The position numbers and the translations under genes are program-made. Below the pieces are notes generated by a model. The model worked only from the letters and a program-made list of their open reading frames with translations, ran no database searches and had not been told where the DNA came from. From positions 1-64,000 of the forward strand of contig NZ_SDSI01000003.1 of the NCBI RefSeq assembly GCF_004153605.1: a stretch of 64,000 bases of DNA. Direction: 5' to 3'. Shown piece by piece: positions 1 to 8,275 of this stretch. This DNA is from Qipengyuania_B thermophila (GTDB taxonomy: Bacteria > Pseudomonadota > Alphaproteobacteria > Sphingomonadales > Sphingomonadaceae). Position 1 is the stretch's first letter, and each line of letters begins with the position of its first letter.

Positions 1-344
1 TCGCCACGTCCGAGAGCTGGAAGGACAAAAACACCGGCGAGCGCAAGGAACGCACCGAGTGGCACAATGTGGTGCTCCAGTCCGACGGCCTTGTCGGCGT
101 GGCCGAGCGCTACCTGCGCAAGGGTTCGAAGGTCTGCATCGAAGGCTCCCTGCGCACCCGCAAGTGGCAGGACCAGTCCGGCAACGACCGCACCACCACC
201 GAGATCGCCGTCTCCGGCTACGGCGGCCATCTCGTCATGCTCGGCGACAGGGGATCGCCGACCTCGCCGCCCGCGACACCGGTCGCGTCTCACCCCGAGC
301 CGCCATACTCCGCCGCCGAACTCGACGACGACATCCCGTTCTGA
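1..344 (+). CDS. ssb: Single-stranded DNA-binding protein, C-terminal part (phage copy)
   Basis: The frame is open from base 3, so the gene starts left of the window. The visible 113 residues hold the second half of an OB fold, with the typical stretch TEWHNVVL followed by YLRKGSKVCIEG and a strand leading to GGHLVMLG. A short low-complexity linker follows, then the acidic tip DDDIPF that recruits replication and repair partners in bacterial SSBs. It binds single-stranded DNA during phage replication or recombination. Its position upstream of the packaging genes marks it as the last of an early replication block rather than the host housekeeping copy, though that is inferred from context. Confidence 0.93.
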   Translation, partial: ATSESWKDKNTGERKERTEWHNVVLQSDGLVGVAERYLRKGSKVCIEGSLRTRKWQDQSGNDRTTTEIAVSGYGGHLVMLGDRGSPTSPPATPVASHPEPPYSAAELDDDIPF

Positions 345-355
345 GGATCACGCCC

Positions 356-529
356 ATGCGCCGCCGCCCCGAACCGACCCGCGCCGCCCGCCTCGCCGCC
401 GCCGTGCAGATCGCGTGCGCCTCCACCCGGCCGCCCGACGAGATCAGGGCCATGCTCGTGCGCTCCTATGGCCTGAGCGAACCCGAGGCGGCCGAAGTCA
501 TGACACGGACGAGGAGGGGAGTGGTGTGA
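356..529 (+). CDS. Small phage protein of unknown function (57 aa)
   Basis: The ATG is preceded by a GAGGA-like ribosome site that overlaps the ssb stop, and the stop overlaps the GTG of the next gene (GTGTGA). The product is basic at its N-terminus and has a helical middle with an acidic stretch (LSEPEAAEVM). I recognise no family. Tight packing between ssb and the following gene is the main argument that it is real. It could be a small regulatory or DNA-associated protein, but nothing in the sequence decides this. Confidence 0.6.
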   Translation: MRRRPEPTRAARLAAAVQIACASTRPPDEIRAMLVRSYGLSEPEAAEVMTRTRRGVV

Positions 530-1077
530 CCAAGCGCAAGAAGCACAAGGGCCGCGTGCCCGCCATCGCCCGCAAGAAGCACAAGGGCCGCGTGCCCGCC
601 ATCGCCCTCGAAAAGCCCACACCCGAGCAGCTCGCCCGTGGCGGCTACGTCGAGGAGACGATCATCAACGCGGAGACCAACACCCGCGCCATCGTCATGC
701 GCAACCGCGAGAGCACGATCCTCCAGCGCTGGATCAACGCCGGAGAGTTCGACGAACCCTCGCTGCGCGTCATCGCCGACTGCCTGCGGCTGTGGGAAAT
801 GATCCCGTCGCCGCAGGTCACGTCGCGCTATGCCGAGCGCCTGTCCGTCTCGCGCTCCCACGACGGACTGCGCGCGCATCAGGCCCGCGCCGACCTCGCC
901 CACATGGCGTCGATGGTCCCGGCGCAGTACTGGCGCGTCTACGAGGACGTGGTGCGTTTCAATGCCCCCGCCGGCCTCGCCGCCGCCGGGATCGACACCA
1001 GCCGCAGCGCCAGCAACTCCGCCCGCCTCGTCGTCCGGTTTGTCGCCAGCGTCATCGCCATGCGATTGGGCTATTGA
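526..1077 (+). CDS. Phage protein of unknown function with a tandem 12-residue duplication
   Basis: The GTG start at 526 follows a strong GAGGAGGGGA site (511-520) and overlaps the upstream stop. The product has 183 residues. Its very basic N-terminus carries the dodecamer RKKHKGRVPAIA twice in a row, encoded by a perfect 36-base tandem repeat (535-570 and 571-606). The rest is soluble and mostly helical (for example LRVIADCLRLWEMI) and ends in a hydrophobic helix. Its position just before the packaging module is where phages often carry late regulators or antitermination-type proteins, but I see no motif that proves this. Confidence 0.75.
   Translation: MTKRKKHKGRVPAIARKKHKGRVPAIALEKPTPEQLARGGYVEETIINAETNTRAIVMRNRESTILQRWINAGEFDEPSLRVIADCLRLWEMIPSPQVTSRYAERLSVSRSHDGLRAHQARADLAHMASMVPAQYWRVYEDVVRFNAPAGLAAAGIDTSRSASNSARLVVRFVASVIAMRLGY
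535..606 (+). repeat. Perfect 36-bp tandem duplication inside a phage gene
   Basis: Bases 535-570 and 571-606 are identical, starting CGCAAGAAGCACAAGG. The unit is a multiple of three, so the reading frame is kept and a basic dodecapeptide is doubled. This looks like a recent slippage or unequal-exchange event. Confidence 0.9.
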
Positions 1078-1247
1078 CATTTTCGGATTCTGCGTGTTCA
1101 AAACGAACAGGTTCAGGAATTGCGCCCGCCCACGACGGCGGGCGTTTTCGTATCGGGCGCACGGAACCCCGGCGTCCGGCCCGCCTCGCAGACGTGACGC
1201 TCCCACCACGACAGCTGCAGCGCGGGCAAATTCCAAGAGGTGGGTGC

Positions 1248-1595
1248 ATGCCGCGATTGAAGACGGCGCCACATCGATTGTCCATCGCACGGCCATACCG
1301 CTTGCAGCAGCCGCAGACGACGCATGAGCGTGACGCCTACCGCAATGATCAGCCGTGGCGGAAGTGGTACAACACGGCGCGCTGGCGGCGACTGCGCTGG
1401 AGTGTCCTGGTGCGAGATCGGTTCACCTGTCAGTTGTGCGGCAGATTGGAAGGCGACACGGCAAGGTTGGTGGCCGATCACACGCGGCCTCATCGTGGCG
1501 ATGAACGGCTGTTCTGGGATGAGTACAACCTCCAGTGCCTGTGCGCACCTTGCCACAGCGGCGTGAAGCAGAGGCAGGAGCAGGGACACTGGTGA
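1248..1595 (+). CDS. HNH endonuclease (phage packaging-associated)
   Basis: This 115-residue protein has a complete HNH/zinc-finger nuclease core. Two CxxC pairs (C61/C64 and C99/C102) would bind the structural zinc, and D77-H78, N94 and H103 form the HNH signature. In HK97-type phages an HNH protein of this size sits next to the terminase genes and is needed for cutting at cos and for DNA packaging. The same neighbourhood here supports that role. The ATG at 1248 follows an AAGAGGTGGG site. A 170-base leader separates it from the previous gene, and the sequence at 1074-1079 (TTGACA) could be a promoter -35 box, though no good -10 follows. Confidence 0.92.
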   Translation: MPRLKTAPHRLSIARPYRLQQPQTTHERDAYRNDQPWRKWYNTARWRRLRWSVLVRDRFTCQLCGRLEGDTARLVADHTRPHRGDERLFWDEYNLQCLCAPCHSGVKQRQEQGHW

Positions 1596-1726
1596 ACCAG
1601 GCGTTCATGCTCAAGGGGGGGGGTGGATGAATGTCTGTGGCCTAAGGTACTGTAATACCGCCCTCCGTCCCACGCGGAGATAAAATCCCTCCGGTATGAA
1701 AATCGGGCTGCGAAGGAGTGCAATCA
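1596..1726. other. Intergenic stretch before terminase; possible cos region
   Basis: This 131-base gap separates the HNH gene from the small terminase, the usual place of cos in HK97-like phages. It holds a run of nine G residues (1615-1623) and an AT-richer part than its surroundings. No terminator or clear promoter is visible. The cos assignment is an inference from gene order only. Confidence 0.3.
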
Positions 1727-2050
1727 ATGCCCCGAGGTGGAGCGCGCCCTGGCGCTGGTCGCAAGACAAAGGCCGTGCGCGACGCGATTGAGGCCTGTCA
1801 CGTCGCAGCCAAGCGCAGCAAGGGCAGCATGTCGCCGCTTGACTTCATGCTGGCGGTGATGCGCGACGAGGAACAGGATCTGAAACTGCGTGCCGCGATG
1901 GCCCAGGCCGCAGCACCTTACGTTCACGCCAAGCCCGCCGATGTGGCGAAGGGCAAGAAGGAGCAACAGAACGAGGACGCGCAGCAGATCGCGGCATCCG
2001 GCAAGTTCGCGCCTCGCCGGTCTCCCAAACTGGTCGTGAGTAACGTGTGA
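1727..2050 (+). CDS. terS: Terminase small subunit
   Basis: The 107-residue product opens with MPRGGARPGAGRK, the hallmark N-terminus of small terminase subunits of the HK97/P27 kind. A basic helical DNA-binding region and a helical middle (SPLDFMLAVMRDE) follow. It recognises the phage DNA and positions the large subunit for cutting and packaging. AAGGAG at 1713-1718 fits the ATG at 1727 better than an in-frame GTG at 1718. The stop overlaps the GTG start of the large subunit (GTGTGA), which implies coupled translation. Confidence 0.92.
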   Translation: MPRGGARPGAGRKTKAVRDAIEACHVAAKRSKGSMSPLDFMLAVMRDEEQDLKLRAAMAQAAAPYVHAKPADVAKGKKEQQNEDAQQIAASGKFAPRRSPKLVVSNV

Positions 2051-3726
2051 CCCGGACCACCGCGCTCCCGGACTGGCGGGAGCGTATCATCAAGGGGCTG
2101 AGTCTCATACCTCATCCGCCGCTGTTCGCGGATGAGGCTGCGGCAAGCATGGAGGTGTTCGACAGCCTGGTGCTGGTCGATGCGCTGGGGCAACCGACAC
2201 TGGGCGAGGCCGCGAGGCCATGGGTTCGCGACTTCGCGGCACAGATATTCGGGGCGCTTAACCCTGAGACCGGTGTAAGGGAAATTCGGGAGTTCTTCCT
2301 GCTGATCAGCAAGAAGAACGGCAAGTCCACCGGTGCGGCGGCGATCATGCTTACCGAGCTGATCCGCAACGAGCGTCATTCCGCCGAGTTTCTGATCCTC
2401 GCGCCGACCAAGGAGGTTGCCGACAACAGCTACACCCCGGCCCGAGACATGGTGAAGGCCGATCCGGAACTGGACCGGCTGCTGCACTGCAAGGATCACG
2501 AGCGCACGATCAGACATCGGGGAACCGGGGCGCACCTCAAGGTGGTGGCGGCGGACAGCGCCACTGTTTCGGGGAAGAAGGCAACCGGCGTTTTGATCGA
2601 CGAGTTGTGGCTGTTCGGCAAGAACGCGAAGGCCGATGCCATGTTTCGCGAGGCAACCGGCGGGCAGTTGTCCCGCCCGGAAGGGTTCACGATCTATCTG
2701 ACGACACAGTCCGACGAGCCGCCTTCGGGCGTGTTCAAGACCAAGTTGAACTATTTCCGCAACGTCCGCGATGGATTGATCAGCGACCCCAAGAGCCTTG
2801 GCGTTCTCTACGAGTTCCCGGAAGAGATGGTGAAGAACCGGGAATACGAGAACCCGGATCACTTCCACATCACCAACCCGAACCTGGGCTTGTCGGTGTC
2901 ACGCGAATACCTCGAAGAGGAGTGGATCAAGGTCCGTGGTGCGGATGACGGCTCGAAGCAGGTGTTTCTCGCCAAGCACCTCAACGTCGAGATCGGCCTG
3001 GCGCTGCGGAACGACGCCTGGGTCGGCGCACGCTACTGGCTTAACGCAGCGGACAGGTCGCTGACGCTGGAAACCCTCATGGAGCGGAGCGAGGTGGCGG
3101 TGGTCGGGGTCGACGGCGGCGGGCTGGACGACCTGATGGGCCTTGCCGTCATCGGTCGCGATAAGGAAACGCGCGACTGGCTCTTGTGGTGTCACGCATG
3201 GGCGCACAGCACTGTGCTGCAACGGCGCAAGGACATCGTCTCCCGGCTGCAGGACTTTGCGGCGGAGGGCAGCCTCACGATCTGCGACGAACCGACGCAG
3301 GACATAGTCGAGGCGGCAGACATCGTGGAGCGGCTGAATACGGCCGGCCTGCTGCCGGAGAAGGCAGCGGTTGGTTTGGACCCGATCGGCGTCACTGCAA
3401 TGCTCGACGAGATGGCTGAGCGCGGCATCGCGGACGAGCAGATGCAGGCGGTGCTGCAGGGCTACCGCCTCAACGGTGCGGTTCTGGGGACGGAGCGCAA
3501 GCTGAACGACGGAACGCTGCGGCATGACGGGTCGGAACTGATGGCGTGGTGCGTCGGCAACGCGAGGGTCGAGCGAAGGGGGAATGCCGTGCTGATCACG
3601 AAGCAGATTTCCGGTGCAGCCAAGATCGACCCGCTCATGGCGGCGTTCAACGCGGTGATGCTGATGAGCCGGAATCCTGAGGGCAATGGGTCAACAGACC
3701 AGTGGCTGGAAGCCGTCGCGGCGTGA
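2047..3726 (+). CDS. terL: Terminase large subunit (packaging ATPase and nuclease)
   Basis: This 559-residue protein has the two-domain build of HK97-type large terminases. The N-terminal ATPase has a Walker A-like loop LISKKNGKST (about residues 87-96) and a Walker B segment GVLIDELW (about 181-188). The C-terminal RNase H-like nuclease starts near residue 352 with GVDGGGLDD, whose aspartate is the expected first metal ligand. It packs DNA into the prohead through the portal and cuts concatemers. The GTG start overlaps the terS stop, and its own stop overlaps the portal start, so the three genes form one translational unit. Confidence 0.96.
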   Translation: MTRTTALPDWRERIIKGLSLIPHPPLFADEAAASMEVFDSLVLVDALGQPTLGEAARPWVRDFAAQIFGALNPETGVREIREFFLLISKKNGKSTGAAAIMLTELIRNERHSAEFLILAPTKEVADNSYTPARDMVKADPELDRLLHCKDHERTIRHRGTGAHLKVVAADSATVSGKKATGVLIDELWLFGKNAKADAMFREATGGQLSRPEGFTIYLTTQSDEPPSGVFKTKLNYFRNVRDGLISDPKSLGVLYEFPEEMVKNREYENPDHFHITNPNLGLSVSREYLEEEWIKVRGADDGSKQVFLAKHLNVEIGLALRNDAWVGARYWLNAADRSLTLETLMERSEVAVVGVDGGGLDDLMGLAVIGRDKETRDWLLWCHAWAHSTVLQRRKDIVSRLQDFAAEGSLTICDEPTQDIVEAADIVERLNTAGLLPEKAAVGLDPIGVTAMLDEMAERGIADEQMQAVLQGYRLNGAVLGTERKLNDGTLRHDGSELMAWCVGNARVERRGNAVLITKQISGAAKIDPLMAAFNAVMLMSRNPEGNGSTDQWLEAVAA

Positions 3727-4952
3727 GCATCTGGACATGGGCCACTTCATGGCTGCGCTCGGGAATGACAGCTCAGGAAGGCGATCTGTATCAGTTTCTT
3801 GGCGGAGGATCGACCGACACCGACGAAGTTGTCACCGCGTCTTCGGTGATGGGCCTCTCCACGGCGTGGGCATGCGTCAATCTGCTGGCGGGAACGCAAG
3901 CGTCTCTTTCTCTGGATGTGTACAGGAAGGACGAGCGCCGCATAAAGATGCCGGCGCCCGACCATCCGCTGCAGGCGGTGTTGGACGATCCCAACGCCGA
4001 TCAGACGCCGGTCGATTTCTGGGAGATGATGTGTCTCAGCCTGGAACTGTGGGGCAATGCCTATGCGCGGATCGGCAGGCGGCAAGATGGAAGCATTATC
4101 AGCCTAACTCCCATCCGGCCGGAAATCATGCAGGTCAAGCGCGCGCAGTCGGGACATCTCGAATACCGCTGGCATGACGGACAAAGCCAGGTCGCCGACG
4201 AGGATAACATTTTCCATATCCGCGGACACGGCGGCGACCCTATGGGCGGCATGTCGACACTCTCGTGGAACCGGAGCACTTTTGGCACAGCCCAGGCTAT
4301 TGAAAGAGCCGCCAACAGGACCTTCGTAAACGGCATCAGGGCACCCGGAGCACTTGTCGCCGACAAGCAACTCACTCCCGAACAGATGATGACGGCGGAA
4401 AAAAGGATTACCGATAAATACGCTGGCGCGATGAACGCTGGTCGGCCGTTGTTGCTCAACAGCGATTTCAAGTGGCAGCAGATAAGCTTTAACCCGGAAG
4501 AGGCGCAGATGCTGGAATCGCGCGGTTTCAGTGTTGAACAGATCTGCCGCGTCTTTGGTGTTCCGCCTTTCATGGTTGGGCATACAGAAAAGGTCACCAG
4601 CTTCGGATCCGGACTAGAGCAGCAAATACTCGGGTTCCAAAAGTTCACGCTACGCAAGCGGCTCAAGAAGATCGAGCAGTCTATTCGCAAACAGCTCCTG
4701 ACAGTGGACGACAGGCGCCAGGGATATACGGTCAGCTTCAATTTGGAGGATCTGCTGCGCGGCGACAGCAGGGCTCGTTCAGACTTTTATCGCGCCCTCC
4801 TTGATGGAGGGGTGATCACGATCAACGAGGTTCGCGCGCTTGAGGGACTGCCGCCCGTGGAAGGCGGCGACATACCCAGAATGCAGATGCAGAACGTCCC
4901 CATAAGCGAAGCGAAGGGCAAAGGCGGCGCATCGCCGGAGGAGCAGCAATGA
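3723..4952 (+). CDS. Portal protein, HK97 family
   Basis: The product (409 residues from the GTG at 3723) has the typical portal signature: an N-terminal SSVMGLSTAWACVNLLA segment, a WGNAYARIGR strand, the central stem region with RTFVNGIRAPG, and the conserved VFGVPPFMVGH turn. Twelve copies would form the ring at the special capsid vertex, through which DNA passes and to which the connectors bind. The GTG at 3723 forms a GTGA overlap with the terL stop. A GTG at 3702 is an alternative and would add seven residues. The base composition drops in this gene relative to the flanking tail-fibre genes. Confidence 0.94.
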   Translation: MSIWTWATSWLRSGMTAQEGDLYQFLGGGSTDTDEVVTASSVMGLSTAWACVNLLAGTQASLSLDVYRKDERRIKMPAPDHPLQAVLDDPNADQTPVDFWEMMCLSLELWGNAYARIGRRQDGSIISLTPIRPEIMQVKRAQSGHLEYRWHDGQSQVADEDNIFHIRGHGGDPMGGMSTLSWNRSTFGTAQAIERAANRTFVNGIRAPGALVADKQLTPEQMMTAEKRITDKYAGAMNAGRPLLLNSDFKWQQISFNPEEAQMLESRGFSVEQICRVFGVPPFMVGHTEKVTSFGSGLEQQILGFQKFTLRKRLKKIEQSIRKQLLTVDDRRQGYTVSFNLEDLLRGDSRARSDFYRALLDGGVITINEVRALEGLPPVEGGDIPRMQMQNVPISEAKGKGGASPEEQQ

Positions 4953-5797
4953 GTAAACGACAGCTTCCCGAACTGACGCGCCCCGATGCGCCCGATGGGC
5001 TTGACTTTTCCGTTCACCCGCAAGCCCGAGCGGCATTCGATCCTTCTGTCACCGCCGCATCAAGGGATGATGCGACAATTTCCATCCTCTCCGAGATTGG
5101 TGAGAACTGGGATGGCACCGGCGTCACGCCCAATCGCATCAGGGCGGCCTTGAGAAGCATCGGGGACAGGCCCGTCACAGTTCAAATCAACTCACCGGGC
5201 GGCAATTTCTTTGACGGCCTGGCAATCTACAACATGCTGCGTGCCCATCCCGAGACTGTGACAGTCCATGTTATCGGCATTGCAGCTTCGGCCGCATCAA
5301 TCATCGCCATGTCGGCTGACGACCTGCGCATCGCCAAGGCGGGCCTGATGATGATCCACAATACACAGTGGATTGCCATGGGAGATCGGCACACCATGGC
5401 CGAGACATTCGAGACGATGAAGGTTTTTGATGACCTTCTTGCGCAGCTTTACGCTGACAGGACCGGCATTTCCGCCTCCGAGATCGGAGCCATGATGGAC
5501 GCCGAGACCTTCATGTCGGGCGAAGACTCAGTAAAAAATGGTTTTGCCGACCAACTGTTGCCAGGCGACAACGTCACCGCCGCTCGAAACATGCAGGACA
5601 GGCCGGTTGCATATCGGTTGGAGGCAGCTTTGGCGAAGGCCGGAATGCCTCGCGCAGAGCGTCGTTCGCTGCTCAAGGAAATTACGGAAGTCATGCCGAG
5701 CGCTGCCTCCGACCCTGCCATGCCGAGCGCTGGCGAATTAGACGAGGGGTTGGCCCGGCTTCGCGCCGCTTCGATGCGCCTGCGCCTCTGCAAGTAA
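4949..5797 (+). CDS. Prohead protease, ClpP/S14-like
   Basis: The 282-residue product is a ClpP-type head maturation protease. It shows the QINSPGGNFFDGLAIYNML segment, the nucleophile region GIAASAASIIAM, and the histidine in MMIHNTQW, followed by the third catalytic region DAETFMSGEDS with NGFAD. It would process capsid and scaffold during prohead maturation. The ATG overlaps the portal stop as ATGA. About 80 residues at the C-terminus beyond the protease core are helical and could serve as an internal scaffold, as in other fused protease-scaffold proteins. That last point is inferred. Confidence 0.94.
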   Translation: MSKRQLPELTRPDAPDGLDFSVHPQARAAFDPSVTAASRDDATISILSEIGENWDGTGVTPNRIRAALRSIGDRPVTVQINSPGGNFFDGLAIYNMLRAHPETVTVHVIGIAASAASIIAMSADDLRIAKAGLMMIHNTQWIAMGDRHTMAETFETMKVFDDLLAQLYADRTGISASEIGAMMDAETFMSGEDSVKNGFADQLLPGDNVTAARNMQDRPVAYRLEAALAKAGMPRAERRSLLKEITEVMPSAASDPAMPSAGELDEGLARLRAASMRLRLCK

Positions 5798-5826
5798 TCT
5801 CTCAAGCCATTTATCAGGAGGCCAGC

Positions 5827-7044
5827 ATGGCTGATTTCAAGGAATTGAATGAGACGCTCAAGGCGCTGTCCGGTGATCTTGAGCGAGTTAACTCCGATCT
5901 CACCAAGAAGGCGGAGGACGCAATGTCCGAAGTCAAAAACTTCGGGGATATGACTCAGGCAACCAAGGGAGAGGTCGACAAGCTTATCACCTCTCAGACT
6001 GAGGTCGCGGGCAAGGTCGAGACGCTTATTGCCCGTCTGGAAGACGTCGAGCGGAAGAGCGAGCGACGTGGTGAACGGGCCGACAAGCCCAGGTCGGTTG
6101 GCGCGCAACTGATCGATAACGAGACCGTAAAGGGGATGAAGTCCAGCGACCTGCAAGCCGGTCAGACCATCAATATTCCTGTGAAAAACGCCCTGCTCAG
6201 TTCTGGCGTGGCAGAAGGCGTGGTCGAGCCGCAGCGCTTGCCGGGTATTGACCAGATGCCGAGGCAGCGCCTGTTCATTCGCGATCTCATCGCCTCGGGC
6301 AGGACGACCTCGCCAGCTATCTTCTGGGTGCAGCAGTCTGGTTTTGTGAACAATGCCGCCGTTGTTCCCGAAGGCGTGAGAAAGCCGGAGTCGACCATCA
6401 CGTTCGACACCAAGATTACGCCGGTTGTGACCATTGCGCACATCTTTAAGGCTTCCAAGCAAATCCTTGATGATTTTGCCCAGCTGCAAAGCACCGTGGA
6501 TGCCGAAATGCGCTTCGGTCTTGCCTATGCCGAAGAGCAAGAAATCCTGTTCGGGGCGGGTGGCGCAACCAACATCGAAGGCATTGTGCCTCAGGCGTCT
6601 GCCTACGTACCTGCCTTTGAGCCTGAGTCCCGCACCCGGATCGACGACATCCGGCTCGCTATCCTGCAGGCTCAGTTGGCCCGCCTGCCTTCAACGGGCA
6701 TCGTGTTGCATCACATGGACTGGGCCGGGATCGAACTGACGAAGGACTCGACCGGAGGCTACATTCTGGCCAATCCGCTGGCCTTGGCCGGACCCACGTT
6801 GTGGGGATTGCCGGTGGTCGCCACCGAGGTTCCGGAGTTTGAAGGCGAGTTCCTGGTCGGCGCTTTTAGCAGCGGCGCGCAGTTCTTCACCCGCGAAGAT
6901 GCGAACGTCGTCATTGCCACCACCAACGCGGACGATTTCGAGCACAACAAAATCACCATCCGCTGCGAGGAACGTGGCGCGCTGGCGGTGAAGCGTCCCG
7001 AGGCGTTCGTGACCGGTCCGTTTGGCGCCGCCGTTGCGCCGTAA
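5827..7044 (+). CDS. Major capsid protein, HK97 fold
   Basis: The 405-residue protein has the classic HK97 layout. An N-terminal charged coiled coil (about residues 1-100, the delta domain that acts as scaffold and is removed by the protease) is followed by the capsid domain with IFWVQQSGFVNNAAVVPEG, the HIFKASKQILDD E-loop and P-domain region, and the C-terminal GALAVKRPEAFV motif. It assembles the icosahedral head. An AGGAG site at 5816-5820 fits the ATG at 5827. The gene is preceded by a 29-base gap and followed by a strong hairpin, so it may be expressed at a higher level than its neighbours. Confidence 0.96.
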   Translation: MADFKELNETLKALSGDLERVNSDLTKKAEDAMSEVKNFGDMTQATKGEVDKLITSQTEVAGKVETLIARLEDVERKSERRGERADKPRSVGAQLIDNETVKGMKSSDLQAGQTINIPVKNALLSSGVAEGVVEPQRLPGIDQMPRQRLFIRDLIASGRTTSPAIFWVQQSGFVNNAAVVPEGVRKPESTITFDTKITPVVTIAHIFKASKQILDDFAQLQSTVDAEMRFGLAYAEEQEILFGAGGATNIEGIVPQASAYVPAFEPESRTRIDDIRLAILQAQLARLPSTGIVLHHMDWAGIELTKDSTGGYILANPLALAGPTLWGLPVVATEVPEFEGEFLVGAFSSGAQFFTREDANVVIATTNADDFEHNKITIRCEERGALAVKRPEAFVTGPFGAAVAP

Positions 7045-7067
7045 GGGATCGTAACGCCACAAGAGAG

Positions 7068-7092
7068 GGGCCGCCCGCATCTTGGGCGGCCC
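7068..7092 (+). terminator. Hairpin behind the major capsid gene
   Basis: GGGCCGCCC (7068-7076) pairs perfectly with GGGCGGCCC (7084-7092) around a 7-base loop. No U-tract follows, so this is more likely a partial terminator or an mRNA-stabilising structure than a full stop, since the tail operon continues downstream. Confidence 0.5.
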
Positions 7093-7110
7093 GTATTCTG
7101 GAGAACTGAC

Positions 7111-7371
7111 ATGTCACTCAAGCCCAACATGAATATCAAGCCCGGCCGGACCGTTCGCGTCGGCACGAAGATGATGAAGAGCGGGAATGACGGGAATGTA
7201 AGCACCCCGAGCATTCCGCAATATGCCGCAGAACTTGAGGAGCTGAGCGAGAACGCCCGCAAGGTTGCCCGAGGCGAGGCAGAGGCATCCCAGGTTGAGC
7301 AGTCTGCCCCGGTGCCGTCGCTGGATGGCGAAGATGCGCAATCGAAGACGGCGAACCGCAAGAAGTCCTGA
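7111..7371 (+). CDS. Small head-region protein of unknown function (86 aa)
   Basis: The ATG follows a GGAGAACTGAC site just after the capsid-gene hairpin. The product starts with a basic segment (KPGRTVRVGTKMM), has a helical acidic middle (AAELEELSENARKVARG) and a polar tail. In related phages a small protein between the capsid and the connector genes is common and may be a head decoration or fibre-like factor. I recognise no domain, so its role is open. Confidence 0.7.
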   Translation: MSLKPNMNIKPGRTVRVGTKMMKSGNDGNVSTPSIPQYAAELEELSENARKVARGEAEASQVEQSAPVPSLDGEDAQSKTANRKKS

Positions 7372-7394
7372 CAAGAAAGAGAGGAGCGGCGGTT

Positions 7395-7937
7395 ATGTCA
7401 TTCACTCTCCGCCGCATCTCTCTGCTCGACGGCGAGGCGGTTCTACCGCTGGCAGATGCAAAAGCGCACATCGTCGTCGAGCATGAGATTGACGACGCAT
7501 TGATAGCTCAATTGAGGGATGCAGCTATCACCCACATCGAGAAAATGTCCGGCATTGCTCTCGCGCCAAGCCGTTTCCGCTGGACCATCCCCTGCTTCTT
7601 TTCGACCATTGAACTGCCGGTTCGTCCGGCTACGAACCTTGAGGAGGTGGCTTTTCTGGATAGTCAAGCCGCCTTCATTTCATATACTGGCGCGCGGCTA
7701 GTCGAGAATAAGGTTCTTCCCTCACATGCGTTGGGCTGGCCCTCGTCCAGCGGCCCGATTGTGATGACGTTCATGGCCGGACTTTCTGCGCCAGATGAAG
7801 CGCCAGACCTTCTTGCTGCCGTCAAACTACTTTTGGGACATCTCTACAAATATCGCGAAGCCACAGCGGATCGCGCGGTCACTGATATTCCTCTCGGGGT
7901 TTCAGCCCTGATACAACCATACCGGAATATTTTATGA
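7395..7937 (+). CDS. Head-tail connector protein (gp6-like)
   Basis: The 180-residue product begins with RRISLLDGEAVLPLADAKAHI and continues with a helical bundle (EIDDALIAQLRDAAITHIEKM), the pattern of phage gp6-like adaptor proteins that dock on the portal ring. The C-terminal helix LLAAVKLLLGHLYKYREA is also typical. It would form the first ring of the neck below the portal. Its last four bases overlap the start of the head-closure gene. Confidence 0.85.
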   Translation: MSFTLRRISLLDGEAVLPLADAKAHIVVEHEIDDALIAQLRDAAITHIEKMSGIALAPSRFRWTIPCFFSTIELPVRPATNLEEVAFLDSQAAFISYTGARLVENKVLPSHALGWPSSSGPIVMTFMAGLSAPDEAPDLLAAVKLLLGHLYKYREATADRAVTDIPLGVSALIQPYRNIL

Positions 7938-8275
7938 ACGCGGGAGACTTGCGGTATCGTATCCGCATAGAGCGGCCCGTTGCAGACGATAGTTTTACAG
8001 GCGCGGGTTCGGCATCATGGCAACTTGTGGCCAGTGTTCGCGCACAGGTGCAGGACATGCTGCCCAGCCGTGGCGAGAAGCTGGCCGACGGCCTGAGCAT
8101 CGCCACCCGTCCCGCCCGTGTGCGGATCCGCTACCGGAACGACATTGACGCCTCCATGCGGGTAGTGATGGGCGACAGGGTCATGCAGATCGTCTCCGCG
8201 CCGGCTGAAATCGGCAACCGCGACGGACTGGAGTTCATGGCGGAGGACTACAGCACGGCCGGAGGAGGCGGATAA
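7934..8275 (+). CDS. Head closure / head-tail joining protein
   Basis: This 113-residue protein starts MNAGDLRYRIRIERPV, a near-diagnostic opening for phage head-tail joining proteins of the SPP1 gp16/HK97 type. It continues with a small beta barrel (SWQLVASVRAQVQDMLPSRG, then RVRIRYRNDID and the VMGDRVMQIVS hairpin). It seals the filled head before tail attachment. It is coupled to both neighbours, with a 4-base overlap upstream and a shared base with the next start. Confidence 0.9.
   Translation: MNAGDLRYRIRIERPVADDSFTGAGSASWQLVASVRAQVQDMLPSRGEKLADGLSIATRPARVRIRYRNDIDASMRVVMGDRVMQIVSAPAEIGNRDGLEFMAEDYSTAGGGG

Noticed and set aside
1074..1102. Phage late promoter before the HNH gene
   Set aside because: TTGACA at 1074-1079 overlaps the previous stop, but TTCAAA is a weak -10 match. 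Mentioned only in the HNH entry.
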